Below, piece by piece: positions 1 to 9,106 of a DNA stretch of 64,000 nucleotides. The notes under the pieces are model-generated. The model did not search any database. It saw nothing but the letters and a program-made list of their open reading frames with translations, and was not told where the DNA came from. Both the position numbers and the translations under genes were made by a program. The stretch lies in NCBI RefSeq assembly GCF_017939705.1, contig NZ_JAGKSQ010000001.1:765238-829237 (forward strand), read 5' to 3'. The stretch is from Halalkalibacter suaedae. GTDB lineage: Bacteria > Bacillota > Bacilli > Bacillales > Bacillaceae_D. Position 1 is the stretch's first letter. Each line of letters begins with the position of its first letter.

Positions 1-39
1 TAGACCCTCATAGAGCAGAATTTAGGTGATTCATCTAAC

Positions 40-180
40 TGGCAGCTCTCTTATGAGCGGATTCAGCTATGTTATGAGCCGCATCCACAAATTTATGAGC
101 CAAATCGGACACTTTATGAGCCAAATCCTCACGTTTATGAGCCGCACCCTCTTCGGCTGGCTTTTCAGTCACTTTTCACT
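40..180 (+). repeat. TTATGAGC array, locus A (1 unit, 5 boxes)
   Basis: Five TTATGAGC boxes start at 51, 72, 93, 114 and 135, exactly 21 bp apart. The block ends in CGGCTGGCTTTTCA, the right boundary motif seen at the other loci. The left part (about 1-50) resembles the leader of the unit but is degraded. No ORF here looks real. It lies downstream of the minus-strand glycosyltransferase pair. Confidence 0.9.
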
Positions 181-256
181 TATTAAATGATCAATTTTAC
201 TCAAATTCCAGCTGTTCAAATACTTTAAATTGAATTACATGGGGGTAATTTAAAAT

Positions 257-291
257 AAAAAGCCGCAGCTAATTTATTAGCTGCAGCTTTT
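257..291 (-). terminator. Intrinsic terminator of the glycosylation operon
   Basis: AAAAGCCGCAGCTAA pairs with TTAGCTGCAGCTTTTA around a short loop. There are T tracts on both sides, so it may act in both directions. It lies just downstream of the minus-strand gene ending at 319. Confidence 0.8.
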
Positions 292-318
292 AGAGATTAT
301 TTACTTCAGGGCTAGCGA

Positions 319-2106
319 CTAAAAAGGTTCAAGCATAATATCCTGATCTTTCTTGCTCACTTTATAAATTCCTTCTTCCAAATCTGAAGGGAGGCATTCA
401 CCATTGTCCCTGTTTAGCACCACCAAGTATTGAGCTTTTTCCAGCTCTGCCTGTTCCATCTCCTCACAGCCCCTAATAATTTTATAGTTACGTGAGAGCT
501 GTTCAAAAAGTGCAATATAGGACAGATACCCTCCGTCCTTTTGGCTTTCAGGACTATAATATAGAATCCGCGGATCACCCTTGTCCTGATTCTTAATTTT
601 AGCAACTGCAGGTTTCACCTTAGATCTAATAGATTCATTAATATCAGGTTTCCCTTTCCCCGCTTCCACTTTTTCATAGGTCGGATAGCAGATTAGAGCA
701 ACTAACAAAACGGCTAACATCATTTTCAGGCTTCTGGTAGGTAGCTTGCTCCACACCAATAATGTCGCTCCAATACCTACTGCACCTATATAAATAACAA
801 TCGTCGTTAAATAGCGAGAATAGGAAGCCAGTCTTGTCGCTTCATGCTCTGGCATGAGGAACAAATACATCAAATATAAGGAACCCAAATAAATAATAAA
901 CGTGATATTGCAAAATAAAAACGCATAAACAAGTAGCTTTGATGCCTTTTTGTTGACTATCCATAGTGCAATAAAACTAATAATCAGAGTGGCGTTAGTT
1001 ACCACTAAAATTAAAAAGTTATGGTCATCAAAATTGACTAAACTATTGAACATTTTCGGTAATAACGTCTGCACAAACTCCTCACTTTTATCAGAAGAGC
1101 TCAGTTTTGATTCAGTAAGTGCAAATTTATTCGAAGCATAGTCAGCCGTATAGGCCTTGGCCGTGTACTGCCCCCATAAATAGTTGATACTAGTCGGAAC
1201 TCCGATTAGTATTAGTGTTATTTTACCAAGTAACGTCACGTTTTTGAAATTGAACCTACTTCCAGCCATGATATTGCTAAATAATAAACCAATAATAAGC
1301 AGGGCGTTCAAGATAAAAAACAATTTCCCACTATCCTTAATCAGAATTAATAAGACTAGGATGGGAACATTAGTCAAAAGAATTTTCTTCCAATCATCAC
1401 GATAATAGTAAGAAATGATCACTGATGTGAAAGCTACCATTCCAAGCGTTTTGTCAACAATCAAGTTATAGATACTATACAATTCGAGAGAAAGTAACCC
1501 GATAACTAACAAGAGAGTTAATAGAATATATAAGGGTTTTTTCCAAGATGTATAGGCAAATAATACTGTTAACGAAGCAGCCAAAAGGAAATTCTGAGCC
1601 ATTAACGCATAGCTTTCGGCATACCCTGTAATCTTTAAAACAAAATAAATAAATAGAGCTGTACCAGGTGGATAGTTTCGAAATGAAATCACTGTGCTGT
1701 CATCCGGCAGCCCGTCCATTAAATACATTTCCTTGACAATCAATGCCCAGTGACTAAAGTTATCATAATGAGTAAAGGAAACACCCTTTACCAAAAACAT
1801 CAACATAGTTGTTGCTATGACAAAGAAGATTAGGGCAGGGGAAAGCAGTACGGATAAGTTCGGCTTCCTTCTTTCCTTTAACAAGAAGTAAATGAAGACA
1901 GGCCATACTAGCAATCCCACATAAAAAATGATAGTGACTATCAGGGGCAAAATATTCAAAACACCCGCTATAAATAAAACAAACGTAATGGCAGAGTAAA
2001 GAAATATAGGTATGAAGGCATTGTTGATTTTCAACTTATAAGATATTGCCACTCCCCATCCGCCAAGTGACAAAAACAGGAGGAAAAAGTGGAATAATGA
2101 ACTCAT
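319..2106 (-). CDS. Polytopic membrane protein, likely GT-C-type glycosyltransferase
   Basis: 595 aa with roughly a dozen hydrophobic segments and a short soluble C-terminal tail (about residues 490-595). The first large extracytoplasmic loop carries an acidic HYDNFSHWA motif and a NYPPGTALF motif, the layout expected of GT-C enzymes that use polyprenyl-phosphate sugars. It starts one base after the stop of the GT2-GtrA gene, so the two are translationally coupled. By analogy with three-component glycosylation systems (GtrB-GtrA-Gtr), the neighbour makes and flips an undecaprenyl-phosphate sugar and this protein would transfer it to a wall or surface polymer outside the membrane. The family-level call is inference; acceptor and sugar are unknown. 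Confidence 0.65.
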   Translation of the reverse strand: MSSLFHFFLLFLSLGGWGVAISYKLKINNAFIPIFLYSAITFVLFIAGVLNILPLIVTIIFYVGLLVWPVFIYFLLKERRKPNLSVLLSPALIFFVIATTMLMFLVKGVSFTHYDNFSHWALIVKEMYLMDGLPDDSTVISFRNYPPGTALFIYFVLKITGYAESYALMAQNFLLAASLTVLFAYTSWKKPLYILLTLLLVIGLLSLELYSIYNLIVDKTLGMVAFTSVIISYYYRDDWKKILLTNVPILVLLILIKDSGKLFFILNALLIIGLLFSNIMAGSRFNFKNVTLLGKITLILIGVPTSINYLWGQYTAKAYTADYASNKFALTESKLSSSDKSEEFVQTLLPKMFNSLVNFDDHNFLILVVTNATLIISFIALWIVNKKASKLLVYAFLFCNITFIIYLGSLYLMYLFLMPEHEATRLASYSRYLTTIVIYIGAVGIGATLLVWSKLPTRSLKMMLAVLLVALICYPTYEKVEAGKGKPDINESIRSKVKPAVAKIKNQDKGDPRILYYSPESQKDGGYLSYIALFEQLSRNYKIIRGCEEMEQAELEKAQYLVVLNRDNGECLPSDLEEGIYKVSKKDQDIMLEPF

Positions 2107-2107
2107 T

Positions 2108-3196
2108 TTAGTCTACCTGCCTATTATAGCTATAGTTCTTGCTTTTGCTCTTGCTCTTAAAAACCCAATCTCTTTGGATCACATAACTAATTAAAAAAAG
2201 GATCGAGTCAACCACAATTTTGATTGCGACTTCACCGCTACCTATCAATTGATAACCAGCATAAACCAACAATGCGGATGTTAGCATCTGCACTACACTC
2301 AGCGAATAGTATTTGATTAACGTATTCTGAGAATTCGATTTAAAAACTACTTTTCGATTCATTAAATAGTTGAAAAGTGATGACAGAACCCTTGCTGCTA
2401 CGGTCGCTATCAATATAAATTCGACAGGATAGAGATCCTTAAATAGCATAGAAAACACCGTAAATAACAGAATGTCTACCCCGAAAGATAATAGCGAAGA
2501 TGAGATAAACTTTAAGAACACTGAGTAGATTTTGATTGAATCAACAATAGGGTTAAAATGGGATGATTCATTCTCCTCAATGTAGATCGTTTCAATCGGC
2601 ACTTCTTCAATCAATATATTTTGATTTTTACATTCAAGAATCATATTCATTTCATACTCGTAGCGTTCACCTTTTACACTTAATAAGCTGCCGAGCATGG
2701 CATATGGAATTCCACGAAGTCCCGTCTGAGTGTCTGTGATTGAAATGCCCAGTGTTAATTTAACAACAACCTTTGTCAAGTTATTTCCAAATCGGCTCCG
2801 AGCCGGAATATCATCACCTGAAAAATCACGGACCCCCAAGATCAAGCTTTCTGGAGAATCCTGTAGTTTTGTGGCCGTTTTAATAATATCTTTGACCGCG
2901 TGCTGGCCATCCGCGTCCACTGTAACTGTCCCGTGATGTGGAAAATTGGTTTTAATGTAGTCAAAACCGGTCTTTAACGCTCTTCCTTTTCCTTGATTAA
3001 CCGAGTGAGAAATAACTTTGACCTCGTCCAACTTAGATATAGTATCAAAAATAATTTCCGTTTCAACAGCACTTCCATCATTTATTACTACTATCTTAGA
3101 GAATTTAGCACTGATAATTTCATGTATTAATTTCTCTAGTTTTCCATCAGGATTATAAGATGGAATTAATATTACTGTTTTCTCTCTAACATCCAT
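2108..3196 (-). CDS. Bifunctional GT2 glycosyltransferase / GtrA-family membrane protein
   Basis: 362 aa from the ATG at 3196, chosen because TAGGAGG lies 7 nt upstream; a longer reading frame to 3277 has no ribosome site. Residues 1-230 form a GT-A fold of the DPM1/GtrB type (ILIPSYN at the start, VVINDGS, VDADGQH metal site near residue 95, a TDTQTGLR acceptor-loop motif). Residues about 235-350 hold four hydrophobic helices of a GtrA domain ending FKYYSL...QRDWVFKS. Such fusions are known in Bacillota and are thought to make a polyprenyl-phosphate sugar and move it across the membrane. It is the first gene of a two-gene operon with the downstream GT-C-like protein. Confidence 0.88.
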   Translation of the reverse strand: MDVREKTVILIPSYNPDGKLEKLIHEIISAKFSKIVVINDGSAVETEIIFDTISKLDEVKVISHSVNQGKGRALKTGFDYIKTNFPHHGTVTVDADGQHAVKDIIKTATKLQDSPESLILGVRDFSGDDIPARSRFGNNLTKVVVKLTLGISITDTQTGLRGIPYAMLGSLLSVKGERYEYEMNMILECKNQNILIEEVPIETIYIEENESSHFNPIVDSIKIYSVFLKFISSSLLSFGVDILLFTVFSMLFKDLYPVEFILIATVAARVLSSLFNYLMNRKVVFKSNSQNTLIKYYSLSVVQMLTSALLVYAGYQLIGSGEVAIKIVVDSILFLISYVIQRDWVFKSKSKSKNYSYNRQVD

Positions 3197-3384
3197 GTAC
3201 TTCCTCCTAAAAAAATGAATAAACACCATTATATACTGAATTAGTAAATGATATCTAGTATAGATTGTTTCTACCATTACTTATAGCATGCAATATTACA
3301 GTCAAAGAGTAGTTCTCATACCAGATTAACCAACAGCTAATTCCAGAAATCATTATTATTTTTCGGCAAGAAATTCTTGATGAC

Positions 3385-3671
3385 TTAGCCTTTTTTAATC
3401 GTTTCTGCTGGGAGATAATCGATATAAAGAGGGTCGAGAACATAATCAAACAAGTACTTCAGCTTGTCTGCAAATACATTAATTTGCTCAATTTCTCCTT
3501 TACACAGAAGTTTTAGGTAGTTTGAACAAACGGACTCAGTTGTATCACAATATCATCAATTAACTGCTTTGCATTGATATTTGATGAGTCGGAGCCTTTT
3601 CGATAAACATCCTCTAGAATTTCTAACAGTTGTTGCTGAGATAATGCCTCTCTTTGTCTTAGCGGTAACAT
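3385..3671 (-). pseudogene. Frameshifted small protein gene (about 95 aa ancestral)
   Basis: A GGAGG site 5 nt upstream of the ATG at 3671 opens a 52-codon frame beginning MLPLRQREALSQQQ and stopping at 3513. The neighbouring frame continues without a break as YLKLLCKGEIEQINVFADK and on to ETIKKG, stopping at 3385. The total of 287 bp is one base short of a multiple of three, so a single-base deletion near 3515-3520 would explain both halves. The second half has no ribosome site or start of its own. Composition is helical and charged; no family was recognised. It could be a recent pseudogene, a sequencing error or, less likely, a programmed frameshift. Confidence 0.55.
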
Positions 3672-3900
3672 AGCATCCTCCACATTCCTATAAATGAGAA
3701 AATATGGTATTACATAACATCACTTTACTATATTAACACAAAGGAGAACGTTATTAGATTTAATATATCGACAATTTCACCCAATTTTCACCAAAAACCA
3801 TCCCGTTTAAAGAACGGTCGCACCTATTAGGTCTACTCTAATACATAATGCACCAGTTTCACTCATTTAAACCTTACCAAACCAACAAGACTACTCCTTC

Positions 3901-3936
3901 AATAAAAAAAGTGAGTCCAAGAACACTTGGACTCAC
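3901..3936 (-). terminator. Intrinsic terminator of the PAS-GGDEF gene
   Basis: GTGAGTCCAAG and CTTGGACTCAC form an 11-bp stem with a 4-base loop, followed on the minus strand by a run of seven T. The stem overlaps the TGA stop codon of the gene. Confidence 0.9.
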
Positions 3937-4874
3937 ACATTCACCTTTCGTCTATCCTTATTCATATACATATTGTGATCAGCTAGGGAAAATAACTGCG
4001 ACATTTCACCTTGCGAGTTCGGGGTAAATGCATAACCGATCGACAAGCGTATGTTCAATTCATCGATCTGCTCCTTAATTGACTTAACTAATAGATCAAC
4101 CTCTATCTCACTAGCTACTTCCATAAATAGAATAAATTCGTCCCCACCTATTCGTGCAACTGTTACAGAATCCGAGGAAAATCCATCCAGTAATTGGGCC
4201 GTTTCTCTTATAAGAATGTCGCCCTGCTTATGCCCGTAATTATCATTTACCGACTTTAATTCATCTAAATCACACAAAATAATCGCGACAGAAGTATTAC
4301 GTTTTTCATTATACTTCTCAAAGACCAATTCAAAATAAGCTCTGTTGTAAATATTCGTTAATACATCATGATATAGCTGGTAGGTTAGCTTTTCTTGTAG
4401 GACGACTCGCTCATCAATATTCCTTAAAACCCCTTGAAGGGCGAGTAACTTTCCTTTTTTGTATACCGGTGTCGCATATTCTTCAAACCATCTATACGTC
4501 CCGTCTTTGTCTTTCCATCGTTGAATAATTGGTTTGCTATAATCTGCATCCCCCTTTAACTTCGCCATTAGAATGTGATAGTCATCCGGGTGGATATTTA
4601 TGAATACGACTTCGGAACTTATGTATGCCTTTGCATTTGACCCTTCCCCGAAGAAGTTTTCAGCAGAGGGGCTTAAATAGAGAAACTTAACCTCTGGCTG
4701 CACTTCAGCATAATAGATAAAGTCATTCGGAGTCTCTACCAGATGCATAAATTGATTATGCTTATCCTTCAAAACTTGCTGTTGTTTCTTAAATTTGAGA
4801 TATACCATTACACTAAATATCATTCCTATTAAAAGTGCTAGTAGAAAACCAGTAACGAATTGTAAGTTAATCAT
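3933..4874 (-). CDS. Membrane-anchored PAS-GGDEF diguanylate cyclase
   Basis: 313 aa. One N-terminal membrane helix (residues 8-27) is followed by a PAS domain (about 40-155, with the PAC-type KDGTYRWFEEYATPVY segment) and a GGDEF domain (about 160-313). The active-site loop reads ARIGGDEFILF, a canonical GGDEF, and the metal-binding CDLDELKSVND is present, so it is probably an active cyclase making c-di-GMP from two GTP. No inhibitory-site RxxD was seen just before the GGDEF. The gene stands alone with its own terminator. The ATG at 4874 has only a distant purine-rich site upstream. Confidence 0.92.
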   Translation of the reverse strand: MINLQFVTGFLLALLIGMIFSVMVYLKFKKQQQVLKDKHNQFMHLVETPNDFIYYAEVQPEVKFLYLSPSAENFFGEGSNAKAYISSEVVFINIHPDDYHILMAKLKGDADYSKPIIQRWKDKDGTYRWFEEYATPVYKKGKLLALQGVLRNIDERVVLQEKLTYQLYHDVLTNIYNRAYFELVFEKYNEKRNTSVAIILCDLDELKSVNDNYGHKQGDILIRETAQLLDGFSSDSVTVARIGGDEFILFMEVASEIEVDLLVKSIKEQIDELNIRLSIGYAFTPNSQGEMSQLFSLADHNMYMNKDRRKVNV

Positions 4875-4959
4875 CAGCTTACTTGTGTCAGCTCCCTTGA
4901 TGTAGTATTTCTCTACTAATCATACTTCGAGAGAAATATACTTACAATAAAAGGAGTTC

Positions 4960-4988
4960 GTCAAAAAAAGACAATCTTCTTTTTTGAC
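4960..4988. terminator. Hairpin with A/T tracts
   Basis: GTCAAAAAAAGA and TCTTCTTTTTTGAC form a stem between the cyclase gene and the wall-binding CAP gene, possibly serving both strands. Confidence 0.55.
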
Positions 4989-5088
4989 AAGACAGTATCC
5001 TCATGGTTTAAGTAAAGCTATTAATTAAACCTAGTTCAATCTCCAGTTTGAAATACTCCTTAAGTATTAGAGCAGCCGCATAAATAAG

Positions 5089-5115
5089 GAAGCCGCTATA
5101 ACAGATAGCAGCTTC
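5089..5115 (-). terminator. Terminator-like hairpin after the CWB2-CAP gene
   Basis: GAAGCCGCTAT pairs with ATAGCAGCTTC around a 5-base loop about 45 bp downstream of the stop codon at 5159. There is no strong T run, so it may be a weak terminator or an RNA-stabilising stem. Confidence 0.5.
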
Positions 5116-5158
5116 CACAGTCATTACCAATATAGAGCCTGAAAAAATTTCATCTATA

Positions 5159-6514
5159 CTATGGAGTAATAAACATCTGCGTCCAATACTCTCGATAGTT
5201 ATTGGTGCCTTTATAATAGCCAACACCAATATGGGTTAAATCCTTATTCATAATGTTGGCTCGGTGGCCTGGACTGTTCATCCAACCTTCCATGACAGCA
5301 CTTGCACTCGTGTAACCAGCTGCAATGTTTTCAGCGGCCCGGCGGTAGGTTATGCCAAAATCGTCCATCATTTCAAAAGGACTGCCATAGGTAGGCGACT
5401 GATGATCGAAATAATTAACATCATGCATATCCTTCGATTTCACTCTAGCAACAGCTGATAAATCTACTGAGAGACGCAGTGGTTTCAAGTTCGCCTTTAC
5501 ACGCTCTTCATTTACTTTTAGGAATACGTCCCATTCCTGACTGCTTACTTTGTTAATATCGCCATCTATTAAACCTATTGAAGAAAGAAGATTACTCGTT
5601 GCTTCATTAACTGCAGCAGTCCCTCCAAAAACAGTGAGTGACGTAATGTTTGACTCACTAATCGTTTGGCGAACCACATTAGGCACATTCGTTGAATTCG
5701 TAAGCACGATCGGTGCATTACGCTTCGCTGCTAGTACTGAACCCGCAAGTGCATCAGCAAAATTGGTGCCTGTCGCTACATAAGCTCTACCTCCTGCGAG
5801 GGGAAGCTTTGTGATAATTTCCTTAGCCGTTCCATAACGATCTGTCCCACTATAGCGCTTGGCACTTGGCAATTGATTGACAACTTGATTTGAAACAACA
5901 CCAGTACCACCAACAACGATCGTACTTGTTTTTCCCGTTAGAGCTGTTTTTGTCTCAGCCGGTAATGATTCTTTACTCGTCAATAGGATTGGTAAACCAT
6001 TCCTTGCTGCATATGGAGCAACCGCCAATGCATCTGGAAAGTTCTGCCCACTAGCCACCACAGCTTTGGTTGCAGGGAGCTTTTTAGCGATACGTGCAGC
6101 TGTATCATAGCGGTTCTTGCCACCAATCCTCTCTACCTCAACTCCCATCGATTTCAGCGTATCTTCTACTGACTTAGAAATAGCTGACGTCCCACCGAGA
6201 ATGATAACCCTTTTAGCTTGTAATCGATTAATCTCGCTTCTCGTAACCGAAGTAAGTGAATCTCTAGCCGTTAATAAAATCGGTGCATCAAAATGATAAG
6301 CAAGCGGACCTCCTGCCAAGGCATCCGGAAAATCATTACCCCTAGCTAAGACAACCGTCTCTGAGCTCTGCCAGCCCTCTTGTGCTATTTCTACGGCCGT
6401 TGCATACCGACTTTCCCCAGAAATACGGGCAGCCGCATCAGCATTCTGTATAAATAAAATAGACAATGCTAGTAATGGTAGTAATAATGTCACTACTTTA
6501 AACCTTGTAATCAT
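5159..6514 (-). CDS. Secreted wall-associated protein: three CWB2 repeats plus CAP domain
   Basis: 451 aa. The signal peptide ends at about residue 27 (QNADA). Three PF04122 cell-wall-binding repeats follow, marked by RISGESRYATA, RIGGKNRYDTA and RYSGTDRYGTA and each with an ILLT...ILGGT core. Residues 325-451 are a CAP/SCP domain of the YkwD type (VNEERV, YFDHQSP, AENIAAGY, SPGHRANIMN, HIGVGYY). CWB2 modules anchor proteins to anionic wall polymers; the bacterial CAP role is not firmly known. AGGAGGGG is well placed before the ATG at 6514. A second CWB2 protein with a different C-terminal domain lies at 45086. Confidence 0.93.
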   Translation of the reverse strand: MITRFKVVTLLLPLLALSILFIQNADAAARISGESRYATAVEIAQEGWQSSETVVLARGNDFPDALAGGPLAYHFDAPILLTARDSLTSVTRSEINRLQAKRVIILGGTSAISKSVEDTLKSMGVEVERIGGKNRYDTAARIAKKLPATKAVVASGQNFPDALAVAPYAARNGLPILLTSKESLPAETKTALTGKTSTIVVGGTGVVSNQVVNQLPSAKRYSGTDRYGTAKEIITKLPLAGGRAYVATGTNFADALAGSVLAAKRNAPIVLTNSTNVPNVVRQTISESNITSLTVFGGTAAVNEATSNLLSSIGLIDGDINKVSSQEWDVFLKVNEERVKANLKPLRLSVDLSAVARVKSKDMHDVNYFDHQSPTYGSPFEMMDDFGITYRRAAENIAAGYTSASAVMEGWMNSPGHRANIMNKDLTHIGVGYYKGTNNYREYWTQMFITP

Positions 6515-6649
6515 CTAATATCCCCTCCTATTAAACTAGTTTACGTCCCTTTCGACAAAACAACAACTGCATTTTTTTACCTATCCATTGTGCTAAAAGA
6601 TCAATTAAGTAAAGTCAAATGTACTGTTTTAACCATCTGAAAGAACCAA

Positions 6650-6687
6650 AAAAGGAAGTGGCTACTAGTAACTAGCCACTTCCTTTT
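6650..6687. terminator. Bidirectional terminator
   Basis: AAAAGGAAGTGGCTA and TAGCCACTTCCTTTT form a perfect 15-bp stem flanked by A and T runs. It serves the minus-strand SEC-C gene. Confidence 0.9.
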
Positions 6688-6756
6688 CGTATTTCAAAAT
6701 AGGCTTAAGCATCCTTCAAAGGTTTTAAACACCTCTAGCGTATCCGCAAACTATTA

Positions 6757-7968
6757 CTACCGACCACAGCATTTCTTATACTTCTTCCCACTCCCACAAA
6801 GACAAGCATCATTACGTCCCATCGTCTTTGTAGCAAGGTTGATTACATTATCCTTCTGAGCAGATGAAGATGGTTGTGATTTCACCTTCATTTTTGTCGA
6901 TAATTCGATCGAAGTGTAGCCTTTAAGAAAGGGCTGTTTCGTATTGTTAATCATCGCCACAACCACTTTCATTAAATCATCTACTGCTGCCATGGTAGGA
7001 AATTCAAGGTGATGTTGGAGAATGTCGATCATTTCATTTGGACCTATACCATTCTGAATGACCAGAACACATTCCTCCGCTAGCTGATCTGCATCCGCCG
7101 GGTTCATTTTGTACTCGTTTGTAAGGAACTTCACAAATTGTCTGTACGAATGATTGCGGTCGACATAGTCACGCTCTCCAGCAATCCATAGCTGTTCCTT
7201 CGTAAAAGGAAAATACTCCAATCCAATTCGCGACTGCTGTTCATGCAAAACACGTTCAGGGTCAGCTACTTTGAAATGGGTATATCCATATTGATTGATT
7301 TCACATTCTCCGTAGTACTGAATGGCCTCATCAATGACGCGAGCGAACACTGTCCGGTCAACCGGTGACTTCGTATATTTTTCCAGCATTTGAATAAGCT
7401 TATCTGGCTTCAAGGTTCCATAGTAGTAAAGTAGGCCATGGGTCAATCTAATCCATTCGCTATTACGTGTCATCTTCTCTAGAAGTACTTCACTTACTTC
7501 AAGTGATTGAATGATCTCGATAAGATCTGCCGGAATCGCCAACACTTCTTGCCCATCATTCATCCCAGAAAACACGAGCCCACTGAGACAGAGAGAATCA
7601 ACTGCTTTTACCTCAACCTCAGCTGCAGGCACTAAACCACCCTGTCTAATTAGCTTACGTATGAGTCCTAATCGTTCCTGATCCCAGACGGAGAAAATCT
7701 CTTCAACCTTCGTTGGAATGACCTCACTAAATAGTGCGACAAGCTCTGCCTTCTTCAAGCTACTCGCTTTTTTCACTTCCAACCGGCGACGAATCACAGT
7801 TAACTCATCCTTCGTTAACCTCGCGAGACCCTCACTTAATGTAAAAGGAAACTGAAGCTCTTTCCACTGTCCCTCTTGCTCATCCTCTCTCCGGCCATGC
7901 ATTTGTTCTATTTTTTGCGACGCGGAGATTAGCCTTTTCTCGGTGTCTTTATCAATCATTTGCGGCAT
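6757..7968 (-). CDS. SEC-C motif protein of unknown function
   Basis: 403 aa, soluble. The last 15 residues are a SEC-C zinc-binding motif (CLCGSGKKYKKCC) like that at the end of SecA. The body (about 50-370) is mostly helical, with an early KDELTVIRRRLEVKKAS stretch that resembles a SAP/Rho-N-like nucleic-acid-binding segment. SEC-C modules occur on SecA-related and many uncharacterised proteins, so the role cannot be named. It is a single gene between terminators and array locus B; the ribosome site is an AAAGAGGAG stretch before the ATG. Confidence 0.75.
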   Translation of the reverse strand: MPQMIDKDTEKRLISASQKIEQMHGRREDEQEGQWKELQFPFTLSEGLARLTKDELTVIRRRLEVKKASSLKKAELVALFSEVIPTKVEEIFSVWDQERLGLIRKLIRQGGLVPAAEVEVKAVDSLCLSGLVFSGMNDGQEVLAIPADLIEIIQSLEVSEVLLEKMTRNSEWIRLTHGLLYYYGTLKPDKLIQMLEKYTKSPVDRTVFARVIDEAIQYYGECEINQYGYTHFKVADPERVLHEQQSRIGLEYFPFTKEQLWIAGERDYVDRNHSYRQFVKFLTNEYKMNPADADQLAEECVLVIQNGIGPNEMIDILQHHLEFPTMAAVDDLMKVVVAMINNTKQPFLKGYTSIELSTKMKVKSQPSSSAQKDNVINLATKTMGRNDACLCGSGKKYKKCCGR

Positions 7969-8099
7969 AGTTACTCCTCTTTCTTTTTAAGCTACCTATT
8001 AGTTTACATCTATTGCAAGTTGATGTCACCTCTTGTTATCCGTGAGAACACTACCTTTCACAATACAGTCCCACTTTGACACATATGACGCTATTTCGC

Positions 8100-9035
8100 T
8101 AAGAACAGTATAAGCGAGATTCACCCTATTATGAGCAACACCCCACATTGACTCGCTTTTTCATTCATATGCTCGTTCAAATGAAGTGATTTCATCAAAT
8201 TCCAGCCACTTCTCAGCTTTTTTCTATGAAGAAGACCTTCATCCTAGCTATATTCAGCTGTTAATCGACATGCTCACTTCAGTTATGAGCCAGTTAGCGA
8301 TACTTATGAGCCAAATTAGCTGTATTATGAGCCGGATTCACTAGATTATGAGCCAGATCCATACTATTATGAGCGGCACCCATTTTGGCTGGCTTTTCCA
8401 TTCAATATGCACTTGAAAAAGAACTTATTTACCCAACTTCCAGCCACTTCTCAGCTTTTTTCTATGAAGAAGACCTTCATCCTAGCTATATTCAGCTGTT
8501 AATCGACATGCTCACTTCAGTTATGAGCCAACTAGCGATACTTATGAGCCAAATTAGCTGTATTATGAGCCGGATCCTCTACTTTATGAGCCAGATCCAT
8601 ACTATTATGAGCGGCCCCCACCTCGGCTGGCTTTTCCATTCAATATGCATTTAAAAAGAACTTATTTACCCAACTTCCAGCCACTTCTCAGCTTTTTCTA
8701 TGAAGAAGACCTTCATCAAAGCTATATTCAGCTGTTTATCGACATGCTCATTTCAGTTATGAGCCAGTTAGCGATGCTTATGAGCCGAATTAGCTGTATT
8801 ATGAGCCGGATCTGCTAGATTATGAGCCAGATCGATACTATTATGAGCGGCACCCATTTTGGCTGGCTTTTCCATTCAATATTCACTTGAAAAAGAACTT
8901 ATTTACCCAACTTCCAGCCACTTTTCAGCTTTTTTCTATGAAGAAGACCTTCATCCTAGCTATATTCAGCTGTTTATCGACATGCTCATTTCAGTTATGA
9001 GCCAGATCCACCCTATTATGAGCGGCACCCCACCT
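8100..9035 (+). repeat. TTATGAGC array, locus B (3 full units, 2 partial, 18 boxes)
   Basis: Boxes start at 8129 (isolated remnant), then 8283/8304/8325/8346/8367, 8521/8542/8563/8584/8605, 8757/8778/8799/8820/8841, and a shortened unit at 8995/9016. Spacing is 21 bp without exception and the unit period is 236-238 bp. Each unit begins with TTCCAGCCACTTCTCAGC and ends with GGCTGGCTTTTCCATTCA. The apparent ORFs with MS every seven residues are by-products of the 21-bp period. Confidence 0.95.
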
Positions 9036-9052
9036 CAGCTAACTCTCTCAGT

Positions 9053-9085
9053 CCAAAAAAAAGAAGCACGAGTCCCTCATGCTTC
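9053..9085 (-). terminator. Terminator of the GGDEF-EAL gene
   Basis: GAAGCACGAG pairs with CTCATGCTTC (one G-U-type mismatch) and is followed by eight T on the minus strand, directly after the gene ending at 9107. Confidence 0.85.
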
Positions 9086-9106
9086 TCCTCTTATATCCTT
9101 ATCAAC

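Noticed and set aside
3255..3449. 64-codon minus-strand ORF
   Set aside because: AT-rich, no ribosome site, and it overlaps both the frameshifted small gene and the GT2 leader.
5008..5229. 73-codon minus-strand ORF
   Set aside because: Overlaps the 3' end of the CWB2-CAP gene in another frame and lacks a ribosome site.
8385..8654. ORF with MS every seven residues
   Set aside because: Arises from the 21-bp period; no ribosome site and equally long frames exist in other phases.
8283..9020. TTATGAGC arrays as CRISPR
   Set aside because: The constant part is only 8-9 bases and the 13-base spacers recur from unit to unit, so they are not unique spacers; no cas genes.
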